Source of the DNA: Prochlorococcus sp. AG-402-A04
GTDB lineage: Bacteria > Cyanobacteriota > Cyanobacteriia > PCC-6307 > Cyanobiaceae
DNA: 46,548 nucleotides
NCBI GenBank assembly: GCA_003278045.1
Contig: QCHG01000011.1
Span: 1-46,548, forward strand
Reading direction: 5' to 3'
Position numbers and translations under genes: made by a program
The notes under the pieces: generated by a model
What the model was told of the DNA's origin: nothing
Seen by the model: the letters and a program-made list of their open reading frames with translations, nothing else
Databases searched by the model: none
Shown: positions 9,391-17,426 of the stretch, piece after piece
Layout of the letters: every line of letters begins with the position of its first letter
How positions within the stretch are numbered: the stretch's first letter is position 1

Positions 9391-10214
9391 TTGAAACATT
9401 AGGATGGCACAAGGATCAATGGTTAGATATTAATAGAATATTTATTGCTGCTAATAATAGAGGATTAAAATTTGCTGATGGTATATTTGAGACCATTTTG
9501 ATAAAAGAAAACAAACCTATTCTTTTTGATGAACATCTAAAAAGGTTAGAAAAAAGTAGCAAGATTTTAAATATTAATCTCAAAATAAATAAATTAACTT
9601 TGAGAAAACTTATTCACGATGGAATTAGAAAGTTATCGCTTAAAAATAATCAATTTGCTTCAGTAAGAATAAACTATAGTCGAGGAACTAATGAAGGTCG
9701 ATCACTGAAAATTGATAGCACTTCAGCGACAAAAGATTTGGATAATATATGGCTTGAGTTTTATCGAATCAAACCAAATTTTAATCCAATAAGCGTTTGC
9801 ATTAGTCAAACAGAAAAAATAAATGAATTCAGTCTTATAAGTAAATGCAAAACATTTTCATATAATCAGGCAATACAAGTTTTGACAGAAGCTAATGAAA
9901 AATCATTTGATGATTCTATCCTTTTGAATACTTCAGGTGAACTTTGTTGTGGAAGTACATTTAATCTTCTAATTAAAAGAAATAATCAATGGATAACTCC
10001 TAGAAAAGAGAGCGGCTGTTTAGAGGGGGTTATGATTTCTAAAGCTTTAAAATTGAAAATTGTAAAAGAAGAATTAATTTCTCCAGAATTTCAAAATGAT
10101 GACATAATAGTTGCAATTAATAGCTTATCTTGCAGACAAATTAATCAAGTTAATGATTTAAAGCTTAAACCTGAATTCGATCCAATTTATTTTTGGGATT
10201 TATTATATAATTGA
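9387..10214 (+). CDS. pabC: Class IV aminotransferase, probable aminodeoxychorismate lyase
   Basis: The 275-residue product is a fold-type IV PLP enzyme: N-terminal RGLKFADGIFETILI, a central lysine candidate K155 in CKTFSYNQA, and the phosphate-binding LLNTSGELCCGSTFNL segment. Branched-chain and D-amino acid aminotransferases share this fold. The ATGA overlap with pabB argues strongly for 4-amino-4-deoxychorismate lyase, which yields p-aminobenzoate and pyruvate for folate synthesis. Its 3' end overlaps the convergent cobA gene by 28 nt. Confidence 0.8.
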   Translation: MIETLGWHKDQWLDINRIFIAANNRGLKFADGIFETILIKENKPILFDEHLKRLEKSSKILNINLKINKLTLRKLIHDGIRKLSLKNNQFASVRINYSRGTNEGRSLKIDSTSATKDLDNIWLEFYRIKPNFNPISVCISQTEKINEFSLISKCKTFSYNQAIQVLTEANEKSFDDSILLNTSGELCCGSTFNLLIKRNNQWITPRKESGCLEGVMISKALKLKIVKEELISPEFQNDDIIVAINSLSCRQINQVNDLKLKPEFDPIYFWDLLYN

Positions 10215-11002
10215 ACTTTATTAATATCTGGTAAATAGACATCAGATACTTTAGTTATATTGTTATTAACCTTAAATTCAACAATTTTTCCAATAATGAT
10301 AATTGATGGAGCTAAAAATTCTTTATCTTTGATTTTATCAGGAAGATTATTTAATTTCTCTATCAAACATTTTTGATTTTTTAAAGTAGCTTCTTGAATC
10401 ACAGCGCATTTAGTATTCTTATCTAAACCACCTAGAATTAATTCTTCCACAATATATTCAATATTTTTTATACCCATAAAAATTACTAAGCTATCTGATG
10501 ATTTAGCTAAATCTCTCCAATTCACTGTCTTTTTTTCCTTATCAACACGCTCATGTCCAGTGACGAAAGTTACGGAACTAGCAGCATCTCTATGGGTTAG
10601 AGGAATACCAAAATATGTGGGGGCAGCTATCCCAGAAGTAATACCAGGAACGATTTCAACTGAAATTCCATTTTTTTCTAAAATCGATACCTCTTCACCA
10701 CCTCTAGAAAAAACGAATGGATCTCCCCCTTTAAGCCTTACGACATTTTTACCTTCTTTTGCCAATTTCAAAATAAGAGCATTAGTTTCAGCCTGAGGCA
10801 CAGAACACTTCCCAGCTCTTTTGCCTACATGGAAAATTTCTGTGTTTTTTCCTGCCTCTTTTGTTATTTCATCAGGAATTAAAGCATCATGAACTAATGC
10901 ATCACAATTTTTTATTAGGCGTAAAGCTTTAAGAGTTAAAAGCTCAGGGTCACCAGGACCTGCTCCAACCAAATAAACAATGCCAGGCACAATAATCTCC
11001 AT
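10187..11002 (-). CDS. cobA: Uroporphyrinogen-III C-methyltransferase
   Basis: The product (271 residues from the ATG at 11002) has the tetrapyrrole methylase motifs GAGPGDPELLTLKA near the N-terminus, the LVHDAL segment, GGDPFVFSRGGEE and the VPGITSGIAAP loop. SUMT transfers two methyl groups from SAM to uroporphyrinogen III to give precorrin-2 for siroheme and B12. It is a stand-alone methylase without the CysG dehydrogenase or the HemD fusion. A TTG two codons upstream (11008) could also serve as start; I prefer the ATG. It is convergent with pabC and divergent from the MFS gene, with 45 nt between starts. Confidence 0.95.
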   Translation of the reverse strand: MEIIVPGIVYLVGAGPGDPELLTLKALRLIKNCDALVHDALIPDEITKEAGKNTEIFHVGKRAGKCSVPQAETNALILKLAKEGKNVVRLKGGDPFVFSRGGEEVSILEKNGISVEIVPGITSGIAAPTYFGIPLTHRDAASSVTFVTGHERVDKEKKTVNWRDLAKSSDSLVIFMGIKNIEYIVEELILGGLDKNTKCAVIQEATLKNQKCLIEKLNNLPDKIKDKEFLAPSIIIIGKIVEFKVNNNITKVSDVYLPDINKVQLYNKSQK

Positions 11003-11047
11003 TAACAAGTATGGTAGTAAAAGTTAATCGTTATGAAGGTAAATATT

Positions 11048-12316
11048 ATGAAAGAAAGTTTATTAAAACCAAATAAAAAATTTACTCTCCTTAGTGCGTT
11101 TATCACTCTTCTAAATGATCGTTTAAGTGAAAGTATACTTTTACCTATATTACCCTCTTTTGTTTTACTTTTTGATTCTAAAGCAAGTACATATGGTTTA
11201 TTATCATGCACTTATCAATTAGCGCAATTTACAGCTTCTCCTTTTATAGGAGTTATGAGTGATAGATATGGAAGAAGACCTGTCACTCTTTTTTGTATTA
11301 CTGGTTCAGTAATAGGAATATCAATATTATCTTTTACAGTTCTTTTTAATTGGTCAAATTCAATAGCCTCTATCCCGTTATTTCTATTATTTTTAGCGAG
11401 ACTAATTGACGGTTTAAGTGGGGGGACTGCAGCTACTGCAACAACAATTCTTGCAGATATTTCAAGCCCTGAAAAAAGAGCAAAAACATTTGGGCTTATT
11501 GGTGTAGCTTTTGGTTTAAGTTTTTTCTTAGGTAATATTTTTGTTGTAATTTTTGCAAAAAATACAAATAATAATTTTATTATTCCAGTTTTGATTGCCT
11601 CAATCATTCCAATAATAAATTTTCTCCTTGTATTTTTTTACTTACCAGAAACCAAGCCTAATAGTGACTCAAGTAAATCAAAAACTATTTTAAAAAACCC
11701 TTTAAAAGCCCTATTTACAGTTTTCAAAGAAGAAAAGATTAAAAAATTATCATTAGCTTTTTTTATTTACTTTATTGCTTTTACTGGATTGACCAATATC
11801 CTGATATTTTTCCTTCAAGAATCTTTAAACTGGACGACCAAAGCATCAAGTGGAACTCTTGTTGTAGTAGGAATCATTGCAATTATCGTTCAGGGAGGAT
11901 TAATTGGGCCTCTGGTAAAGCAATTTGGTGAAATGCGACTGACACTCGTCGGATCAGGCTTTATTCTTGTGGCATGTGCTCTTTTAATAACTGCTCCAAA
12001 AGAAAATGCGACAATTAATATTTATTCAGCTGTTTCATTTTTAGCCGTTGGGGCAGGGTTAATTACGCCTACGTTAAGAGCACTAATATCAAAAAAATTA
12101 GACATTGATAAACAAGGATCAATTTTAAGTAACCTTCAGGGTCTACAGAGTCTTGGAGGAGTTTTAGGAATTGCAATGGCAGGAAGGGTTTATGATAGTT
12201 TTGGTCCTAAATCGCCTTTTATAGCTGGTTCCGTTATCTTACTTTTCATGATATACCTTATTGCAGAGGGTAAAAATAATAATTCTTTTAAAAATCAAAA
12301 ATTAAAAGTTTCTTAA
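11048..12316 (+). CDS. MFS transporter, multidrug/TetA-like
   Basis: The product of about 422 residues is very hydrophobic with roughly twelve predicted membrane segments. It has the MFS motif A in the loop after helix 2 (DRYGRRP) and a GGTAATATTILADIS stretch like that of proton-driven drug exporters of the TetA/DHA1 group. Substrate is unknown. Two starts are possible: ATG 11033, or ATG 11048 with AAGG eight bases before it, which I prefer. Its TAA overlaps the ppk ATG by one base (TAATG), so ppk is probably translated by coupling with this gene. Confidence 0.85.
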   Translation: MKESLLKPNKKFTLLSAFITLLNDRLSESILLPILPSFVLLFDSKASTYGLLSCTYQLAQFTASPFIGVMSDRYGRRPVTLFCITGSVIGISILSFTVLFNWSNSIASIPLFLLFLARLIDGLSGGTAATATTILADISSPEKRAKTFGLIGVAFGLSFFLGNIFVVIFAKNTNNNFIIPVLIASIIPIINFLLVFFYLPETKPNSDSSKSKTILKNPLKALFTVFKEEKIKKLSLAFFIYFIAFTGLTNILIFFLQESLNWTTKASSGTLVVVGIIAIIVQGGLIGPLVKQFGEMRLTLVGSGFILVACALLITAPKENATINIYSAVSFLAVGAGLITPTLRALISKKLDIDKQGSILSNLQGLQSLGGVLGIAMAGRVYDSFGPKSPFIAGSVILLFMIYLIAEGKNNNSFKNQKLKVS

Positions 12317-14394
12317 TGAAAAGCCAGACTGATGTTTTTATTAATAGAGAATTAAGTTGGATTGAATTCAATAAAAGAGTACTCCTTACTGGTATGGAAA
12401 AGGAGTACAAAATTCTAGATAAAGTGAAATTTTGTTCAATTTTTAGTAATAATCTTGATGAGTTTTTTATGGTAAGAGTAGCTTCATTAAAGGCTCAAGT
12501 TGAAGCAGAAATTACTAAAAAAAGTATTGACGGACTTACCCCTAAAGAACAATTAAAAAAAATCAATGATGAAATAAAAAAGTTAACTATTCTCCAAGAA
12601 AACTATGTAAATAATGAATTAAAAAATGAATTAATAGAAAAAGGTGTAATTTTAAAAAAATATAAGGACCTAAGTGAAAATCAAAGAAACTGGTGTAATA
12701 ACTTCTTTACAACATCTATTTTCCCTTTATTAACTCCATTAGTTGTTGATCCAGCACATCCATTTCCTTTTATAAGTAATTTAAGTCTAAATTTGGCAGC
12801 TTTAATAAAGGATGAGGAGGATTCAAAAAATCAGTTTGTCAGAGTAAAAATACCAACAAAAAATATACCCCGATTTATACGAATTCCCAATGAAATTAAT
12901 CAACTTAGTGATGAAAGATCTCACTATTTCATAAGTGTTGAAGATTTAATTGGGAATAATATAAATACTTTATTTAACGGAATGGAATGTATAAATTACT
13001 CTTTTTTTAGAGTGACAAGAGATGCAGATTTAGAATTAAAAGAACTTGAAGCTGATGATCTACTTTTAGCTGTTGAACAAAGTTTGCAAAAAAGAAGATT
13101 AGGTGGAGACGTAGTTAGATTAGAAGTGGAGTCAGATATGCCAGAAAATATTCTTAGGTTACTTATTGAAAGTATCTCAATACAGAAAGAATATATATAC
13201 TTTTGCAAAAGTTTATTAGGCCTAGACGATTTAAATCAGCTTACAAAAATTGATAGAGATGATTTAAAAGAAAATCTACTAATTGGAAAAACTCACCCAG
13301 AATTAAAACACTTAGATTTGCCTTCAAACAAAAACCCTAATTCTATTTTCAAGATACTTAGAAAAAAAAATATTTTACTTCATCATCCCTATAACTTATT
13401 TAAAACTTCAGTTGAAGAATTTATAAATAAAGCAGCTGATGATCCACTTGTAATGGCTATAAAAATTACCTTGTATCGAGTTTCCCAGGATTCGCCTATC
13501 ATTGCAGCTTTAATGAGAGCTGCAGAGAATGGGAAAGAAGTAATGACTCTTGTTGAACTTAAAGCAAGATTTGATGAAGACAATAATATTCAATGGGCAA
13601 AACAACTTGAACAAGCTGGAATTCATGTTGTATATGGAATCATAGGATTTAAAACACATACAAAAATAGCTTTAGTAGTAAGAAAAGAAAAAGGACGATT
13701 AAGGAATTATTTTCATATTGGAACAGGGAATTATAACTCTAATACATCAAAGTTTTATACAGATTTAGGATTACTTTCAACTGATCCTGATATTGCATCT
13801 GATTTACTTGAGTTATTTAACTACTTATCTGGTTTTTCTAAACAAAAAAGTTATCAAAAGTTATTAATTTCTCCCTCATCGATGAGAGAGAAATTTATAT
13901 TTCTGATAAGGAGAGAAATTAAAAATGCGGAGGAAGGCAAAAAAGCCGAAATAATCGCAAAAATGAATTCTTTAGTAGACCCAGAAATAATTAAACTGCT
14001 TTATTTAGCTTCAGACTCAGGTGTAAAAATTAGCCTAATCATAAGAGGTATTTGTTGCCTATATCCCCAAAGAAAAAATTTAAGTGAAAATATTAAAGTC
14101 ATAAGCATTATTGGCCATTTTCTTGAACATTCAAGAATTTTTTGGTTTTGCAATAACGGCGATAATGAGGTTTTTATTGGGAGTGCAGATTGGATGAGAA
14201 GAAATCTTGATAGAAGAATAGAAGCTGTTACTCCTATAGAGGATTATGAATTGAAATCAAAAATATACACGCTTTTGCAAACTTACATTAAAGATAATTA
14301 CTTTTCTTGGATAATGAAGGAAGATGGTTCTTATTCGAAATATAAATTAGATTCGTCGGATAATCGTTCGCAAATTGACCTGATAGAAAAATAA
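12316..14394 (+). CDS. ppk: Polyphosphate kinase 1
   Basis: The 692-residue product is a full-length PPK1. The N-terminal domain begins FINRELSWIEFNKRV, and the phospholipase-D-like C-terminal domains hold the autophosphorylated histidine region FHIGTGNYN and the KARFDEDNNIQWAKQLE and GFKTHTKIALV motifs. It reversibly polymerises the gamma phosphate of ATP into polyphosphate, a phosphate store of value in phosphate-poor ocean water. The start codon overlaps the stop of the MFS gene. A 200-nt AT-rich gap separates it from the sigma factor gene. Confidence 0.97.
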   Translation: MKSQTDVFINRELSWIEFNKRVLLTGMEKEYKILDKVKFCSIFSNNLDEFFMVRVASLKAQVEAEITKKSIDGLTPKEQLKKINDEIKKLTILQENYVNNELKNELIEKGVILKKYKDLSENQRNWCNNFFTTSIFPLLTPLVVDPAHPFPFISNLSLNLAALIKDEEDSKNQFVRVKIPTKNIPRFIRIPNEINQLSDERSHYFISVEDLIGNNINTLFNGMECINYSFFRVTRDADLELKELEADDLLLAVEQSLQKRRLGGDVVRLEVESDMPENILRLLIESISIQKEYIYFCKSLLGLDDLNQLTKIDRDDLKENLLIGKTHPELKHLDLPSNKNPNSIFKILRKKNILLHHPYNLFKTSVEEFINKAADDPLVMAIKITLYRVSQDSPIIAALMRAAENGKEVMTLVELKARFDEDNNIQWAKQLEQAGIHVVYGIIGFKTHTKIALVVRKEKGRLRNYFHIGTGNYNSNTSKFYTDLGLLSTDPDIASDLLELFNYLSGFSKQKSYQKLLISPSSMREKFIFLIRREIKNAEEGKKAEIIAKMNSLVDPEIIKLLYLASDSGVKISLIIRGICCLYPQRKNLSENIKVISIIGHFLEHSRIFWFCNNGDNEVFIGSADWMRRNLDRRIEAVTPIEDYELKSKIYTLLQTYIKDNYFSWIMKEDGSYSKYKLDSSDNRSQIDLIEK

Positions 14395-14602
14395 AATTAA
14401 TATTGATTTTTACAACATTTAAAAAAAATACTTAAAATTTTAAATTTTTTTAATTTTTGTAAAATCTAATCATTTCAATGGATTTCAAGAAATAAGCATT
14501 AAAAAAAAAATTTTTGTCTTTAAAATTTCAACGCAAAAGTAGTTTTTATTTCGATTTCGGTGCTAGCTTTTTAAAAAATCCATTATTTAGGAGGCCAGGG
14601 TG
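14395..14602 (+). promoter_or_regulatory. AT-rich leader with strong Shine-Dalgarno before the sigma factor gene
   Basis: This gap of about 200 bp is almost pure A/T runs in its first half and holds no convincing ORF or RNA gene. Its 3' end contains AGGAGG at 14589-14594, one of the few perfect Shine-Dalgarno sequences in the window. It is 5 nt before a GTG (14600) and 8 nt before an ATG (14603), so it supports the start of the sigma factor. I could not place a clear -35/-10 pair; the length leaves room for a long 5' UTR. Confidence 0.5.
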
Positions 14603-15622
14603 ATGGGGATCCCTCTGGAATCTGCGAAAAGCTCTTCAGATAATAATTTTGATGAGCCAAGATTACCAAACACTGCGGGCAAGTCTCGCAAATCGAAATC
14701 CAGTCTTACGGCAAAACAAAGCCAAAAGAAATCTGGCAGACTCGCATCAGATTCTATTGGCTATTACTTAAGTAGCATTGGTAGAGTACCTCTTTTGACT
14801 CCAGCAGAGGAAATAGAGTTAGCTCATCATGTTCAGAACATGAAAAAGTTGCTACAAATTCCTGAAACTGATAGAACAAAACCAAATCTTTATCAAATTA
14901 AGATTGGCAAAAGAGCAAGAGATCGAATGATGGCAGCTAATCTAAGGCTTGTTGTCTCCGTTGCAAAAAAATACCAAAACCAAGGGCTTGAATTATTAGA
15001 CCTTGTACAAGAAGGAGCTATTGGCCTTGAAAGAGCTGTAGATAAATTTGATCCTGCTATGGGATATAAATTCTCAACTTATGCTTACTGGTGGATTAGG
15101 CAAGGAATGACAAGAGCTATTGACAACAGTGCAAGAACAATCCGTTTACCTATTCATATAAGTGAAAAACTATCTAAAATGAGAAGAGTTTCTAGAGAAT
15201 TATCACATAAATTTGGTAGACAACCTACCAGATTTGAAATGGCAACTGAAATGGGAATTGATCAAAAAGATTTAGAAGATTTAATTTCTCAAAGTGCGCC
15301 TTGCGCTTCCCTAGATGCTCACGCAAGAGGCGAAGAAGATAGAAGCACTCTTGGGGAACTAATACCTGATCCAAACTGTGAAGAACCTATGGAAGGTATG
15401 GATAGAACTATTCAAAAAGAGCATTTAGGAACTTGGCTTTCTCAATTAAATGAAAGAGAACAAAAAATAATGAAGCTCAGATTTGGCCTAGATGGTGAAG
15501 AACCATTAACACTCGCAGAAATAGGAAGACAAATTAATGTTTCACGAGAAAGAGTAAGGCAACTAGAAGCTAAAGCAATATTAAAACTTAGAGTAATGAC
15601 AACTCATCAAAAAGCTGCTTAA
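14603..15622 (+). CDS. rpoD: RNA polymerase sigma-70 factor, probably group 2
   Basis: The product (339 residues from ATG 14603) has sigma regions in order: 1.2 (DSIGYYLSSIGRVPLLTPAEE), 2 (RLVVSVAKKYQ, LDLVQEGAIGLERAVDKFD, YKFSTYAYWWIRQGMTRAI), 3 (LPIHISEKLSKMRRVSREL) and 4 with the helix-turn-helix TLAEIGRQINVSRERVRQLEAKA. The serine/lysine-rich N-terminus is only about 45 residues and there is no long acidic region 1.1. That, with the DSIGYYLSSIGR form of region 1.2, suggests a cyanobacterial group 2 sigma rather than the principal one. Region 2 is otherwise close to group 1, so promoter recognition should be similar. The family is certain, the group less so. Confidence 0.93.
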   Translation: MGIPLESAKSSSDNNFDEPRLPNTAGKSRKSKSSLTAKQSQKKSGRLASDSIGYYLSSIGRVPLLTPAEEIELAHHVQNMKKLLQIPETDRTKPNLYQIKIGKRARDRMMAANLRLVVSVAKKYQNQGLELLDLVQEGAIGLERAVDKFDPAMGYKFSTYAYWWIRQGMTRAIDNSARTIRLPIHISEKLSKMRRVSRELSHKFGRQPTRFEMATEMGIDQKDLEDLISQSAPCASLDAHARGEEDRSTLGELIPDPNCEEPMEGMDRTIQKEHLGTWLSQLNEREQKIMKLRFGLDGEEPLTLAEIGRQINVSRERVRQLEAKAILKLRVMTTHQKAA

Positions 15623-15627
15623 TCAAA

Positions 15628-16269
15628 TTGATAAGATTTACTGTAATTTTATTATATTTATTTTCAATTTTTTTAATATCAATAGTTTTTAAAAAATTTA
15701 ATGAAAATAGCGGAGAAATCGTCAGAAAAATAATACATATTGGAATAGGACCTTTAATACCAATTGCTCAATTTTTAAAAATTAATCAAAACTCTGCTCT
15801 AATTTTTACAGGAATCGTATCATTAATGGTTTTTATCAATTACACCTATAGATTATTTCCAACAATTGAGGATGTTGAGAGAAAGAGTTATGGAACATTA
15901 TTTTATTGTCTAAGTTTATTTGTTTTGATTTATCTTTTCTGGGACAAAGATCCATATGCATTAATTAGTGGATTTTTCATAATGAGTTTTGGTGATGGAT
16001 TAGCTGGGTTAATAGGAAAAAGCTTTAACTCGAAGAGTTGGATTTTGTTTAAACAAAAAAAATCTTTATTTGGCACTATTACAATGTTTTTGACAAGTTT
16101 GATAGTAGTTTGCTCAATAGGATACGCTCAACAAAATAGTTTAAATTTAAACTATTTTACAATAGCTTTTTTTGCGACTTTGCTCGAACAATTTAGTGTT
16201 TTAGGAATAGATAATTTCATTGTTCCAATTTCCTCAGCATTATTTTTTAATTTTTTTATAACTAGCTAA
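15628..16269 (+). CDS. Phytol/polyprenol kinase-like integral membrane protein
   Basis: The 213-residue protein has about six hydrophobic segments and matches the phytol kinase/dolichol kinase/CTP transferase superfamily: an early GEIVRKIIHIGIGP segment, the FGDGLAGLIGK acidic motif at about 130-140, and KKSLFGTITMF after it. In cyanobacteria the VTE5-like member uses CTP to phosphorylate phytol released from chlorophyll, feeding tocopherol and chlorophyll recycling. The start is TTG (15628), five bases after the sigma factor stop. Its last 8 nt overlap the convergent DAHP synthase gene. Substrate is inferred from the family. Confidence 0.75.
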   Translation: MIRFTVILLYLFSIFLISIVFKKFNENSGEIVRKIIHIGIGPLIPIAQFLKINQNSALIFTGIVSLMVFINYTYRLFPTIEDVERKSYGTLFYCLSLFVLIYLFWDKDPYALISGFFIMSFGDGLAGLIGKSFNSKSWILFKQKKSLFGTITMFLTSLIVVCSIGYAQQNSLNLNYFTIAFFATLLEQFSVLGIDNFIVPISSALFFNFFITS

Positions 16270-17329
16270 GTGAATTGTATAAAATATCGAGTAATTCTTT
16301 TGTTGTTTCTATATTTATACATGCATCTGTAATGCTTCTGCCAAACTGGAGATCCTCTTTTTTTAAAAGTTTTTGATTTCCCTCCTTCAAATGACTTTCA
16401 AGCATAACTCCTAAAATATTTTTTTCATCATTGCTAATTTGAGAAGCTATATTTTTTAGAACTTCCGACTGTTTTCGGAAATCTTTATTGGAATTACCAT
16501 GACTACAATCAATCATCACTTTATGAGGAAGATTAGATTGCTTCAATTCAGAGGAAATTCTTTTAACATGTTCACTTTCAAAATTTGGGCCTTTTGAACC
16601 TCCTCTTAAAACTATGTGTCCATCTGGATTACCTGTTGTATTAACAATTGAAGCCATTCCATTAGTATTTACACCTAAGAAATGATGCGATTTTGAAGCT
16701 GACTGCATTGCATTTATTGCAGTAGTAAAAGAACCATCTGTACCATTTTTAAAACCTATAGGCATTGATAATCCTGATGCCATTTCCCGATGAGTCTGAC
16801 TTTCAGTAGTCCGCGCGCCTATAGCTGTCCAACTTATTAAATCGGCAATATATTGAGGAACAATTGGATCTAGTAATTCTGTAGCAGAAGGAATTCCACG
16901 AGTTGCCAAATATGAAAGCAAACTTCTTGCCCTTCTTAAACCAGTATTAATATCATAAGAATTATCTAGATGAGGATCATTTATCAATCCCTTCCAACCG
17001 ATAGTTGTTCTTGGTTTCTCAAAATATACTCTCATTATAATTTCTAATTTATCTTTATAACTTTCTCGAAAGTTTTGAATATATTTTGAATATTCTTTTG
17101 CCGCCTCTAGATCATGAATTGAACATGGACCCACAATAACTAAAAGTTTCTGATCATTATGATGCAAAATATTTTGTATCGATCTTCTTGTTTTAGATAC
17201 TGTATTAGCAGAGGCGTGATCTAAAGGTATATCATTATGTAATCTACTTGGAGGTATTAATGGACGTGTTTCAACAACATTTAAATCAGATGTCTTTTCT
17301 AAAGCAGAATTATTTGATGATGTCGTCAT
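16262..17329 (-). CDS. 3-deoxy-D-arabino-heptulosonate 7-phosphate synthase, class I (AroF/G/H type)
   Basis: The 355-residue product shows the class I DAHP synthase motifs VGPCSIHDLEAAKEY, RVYFEKPRTTIGWKG, GARTTESQTHREMASGLS, GFKNGTDG, HIVLRGG and MIDCSHGNSNK. These supply the metal-binding cysteine and histidine and the phosphoenolpyruvate-binding residues. It condenses phosphoenolpyruvate with erythrose 4-phosphate, the first step of the shikimate pathway; aroE lies about 8 kb away in the same window. The enterobacterial paralogs differ in feedback inhibitor (Phe, Tyr or Trp) and I cannot tell which applies, so no letter is given. It is divergent from acnB. Confidence 0.94.
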   Translation of the reverse strand: MTTSSNNSALEKTSDLNVVETRPLIPPSRLHNDIPLDHASANTVSKTRRSIQNILHHNDQKLLVIVGPCSIHDLEAAKEYSKYIQNFRESYKDKLEIIMRVYFEKPRTTIGWKGLINDPHLDNSYDINTGLRRARSLLSYLATRGIPSATELLDPIVPQYIADLISWTAIGARTTESQTHREMASGLSMPIGFKNGTDGSFTTAINAMQSASKSHHFLGVNTNGMASIVNTTGNPDGHIVLRGGSKGPNFESEHVKRISSELKQSNLPHKVMIDCSHGNSNKDFRKQSEVLKNIASQISNDEKNILGVMLESHLKEGNQKLLKKEDLQFGRSITDACINIETTKELLDILYNSLS

Positions 17330-17380
17330 TGATTAATTAAGAAGTTTGAATATTTAAAAAAGCATTTATGAATACTCTCC

Positions 17381-17408
17381 TTTTCAATATTAAAAATAAC
17401 AATATATT
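17381..17408 (+). promoter_or_regulatory. Possible sigma-70 promoter of acnB
   Basis: The 97-bp divergent gap between the DAHP synthase gene and acnB has TTTTCA (17381-17386), a 16-nt spacer and TATATT (17403-17408), giving a predicted start about 10 nt upstream of the acnB ATG. The -10 is good and the -35 weak. No clear promoter was placed for the opposite strand. Confidence 0.3.
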
Positions 17409-17426
17409 AGGCATTAAACCTTACTA

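Noticed and set aside
14421..14460. Palindromic A/T runs before the sigma factor gene
   Set aside because: Made only of A and T; self-complementarity is expected by chance at this base composition.
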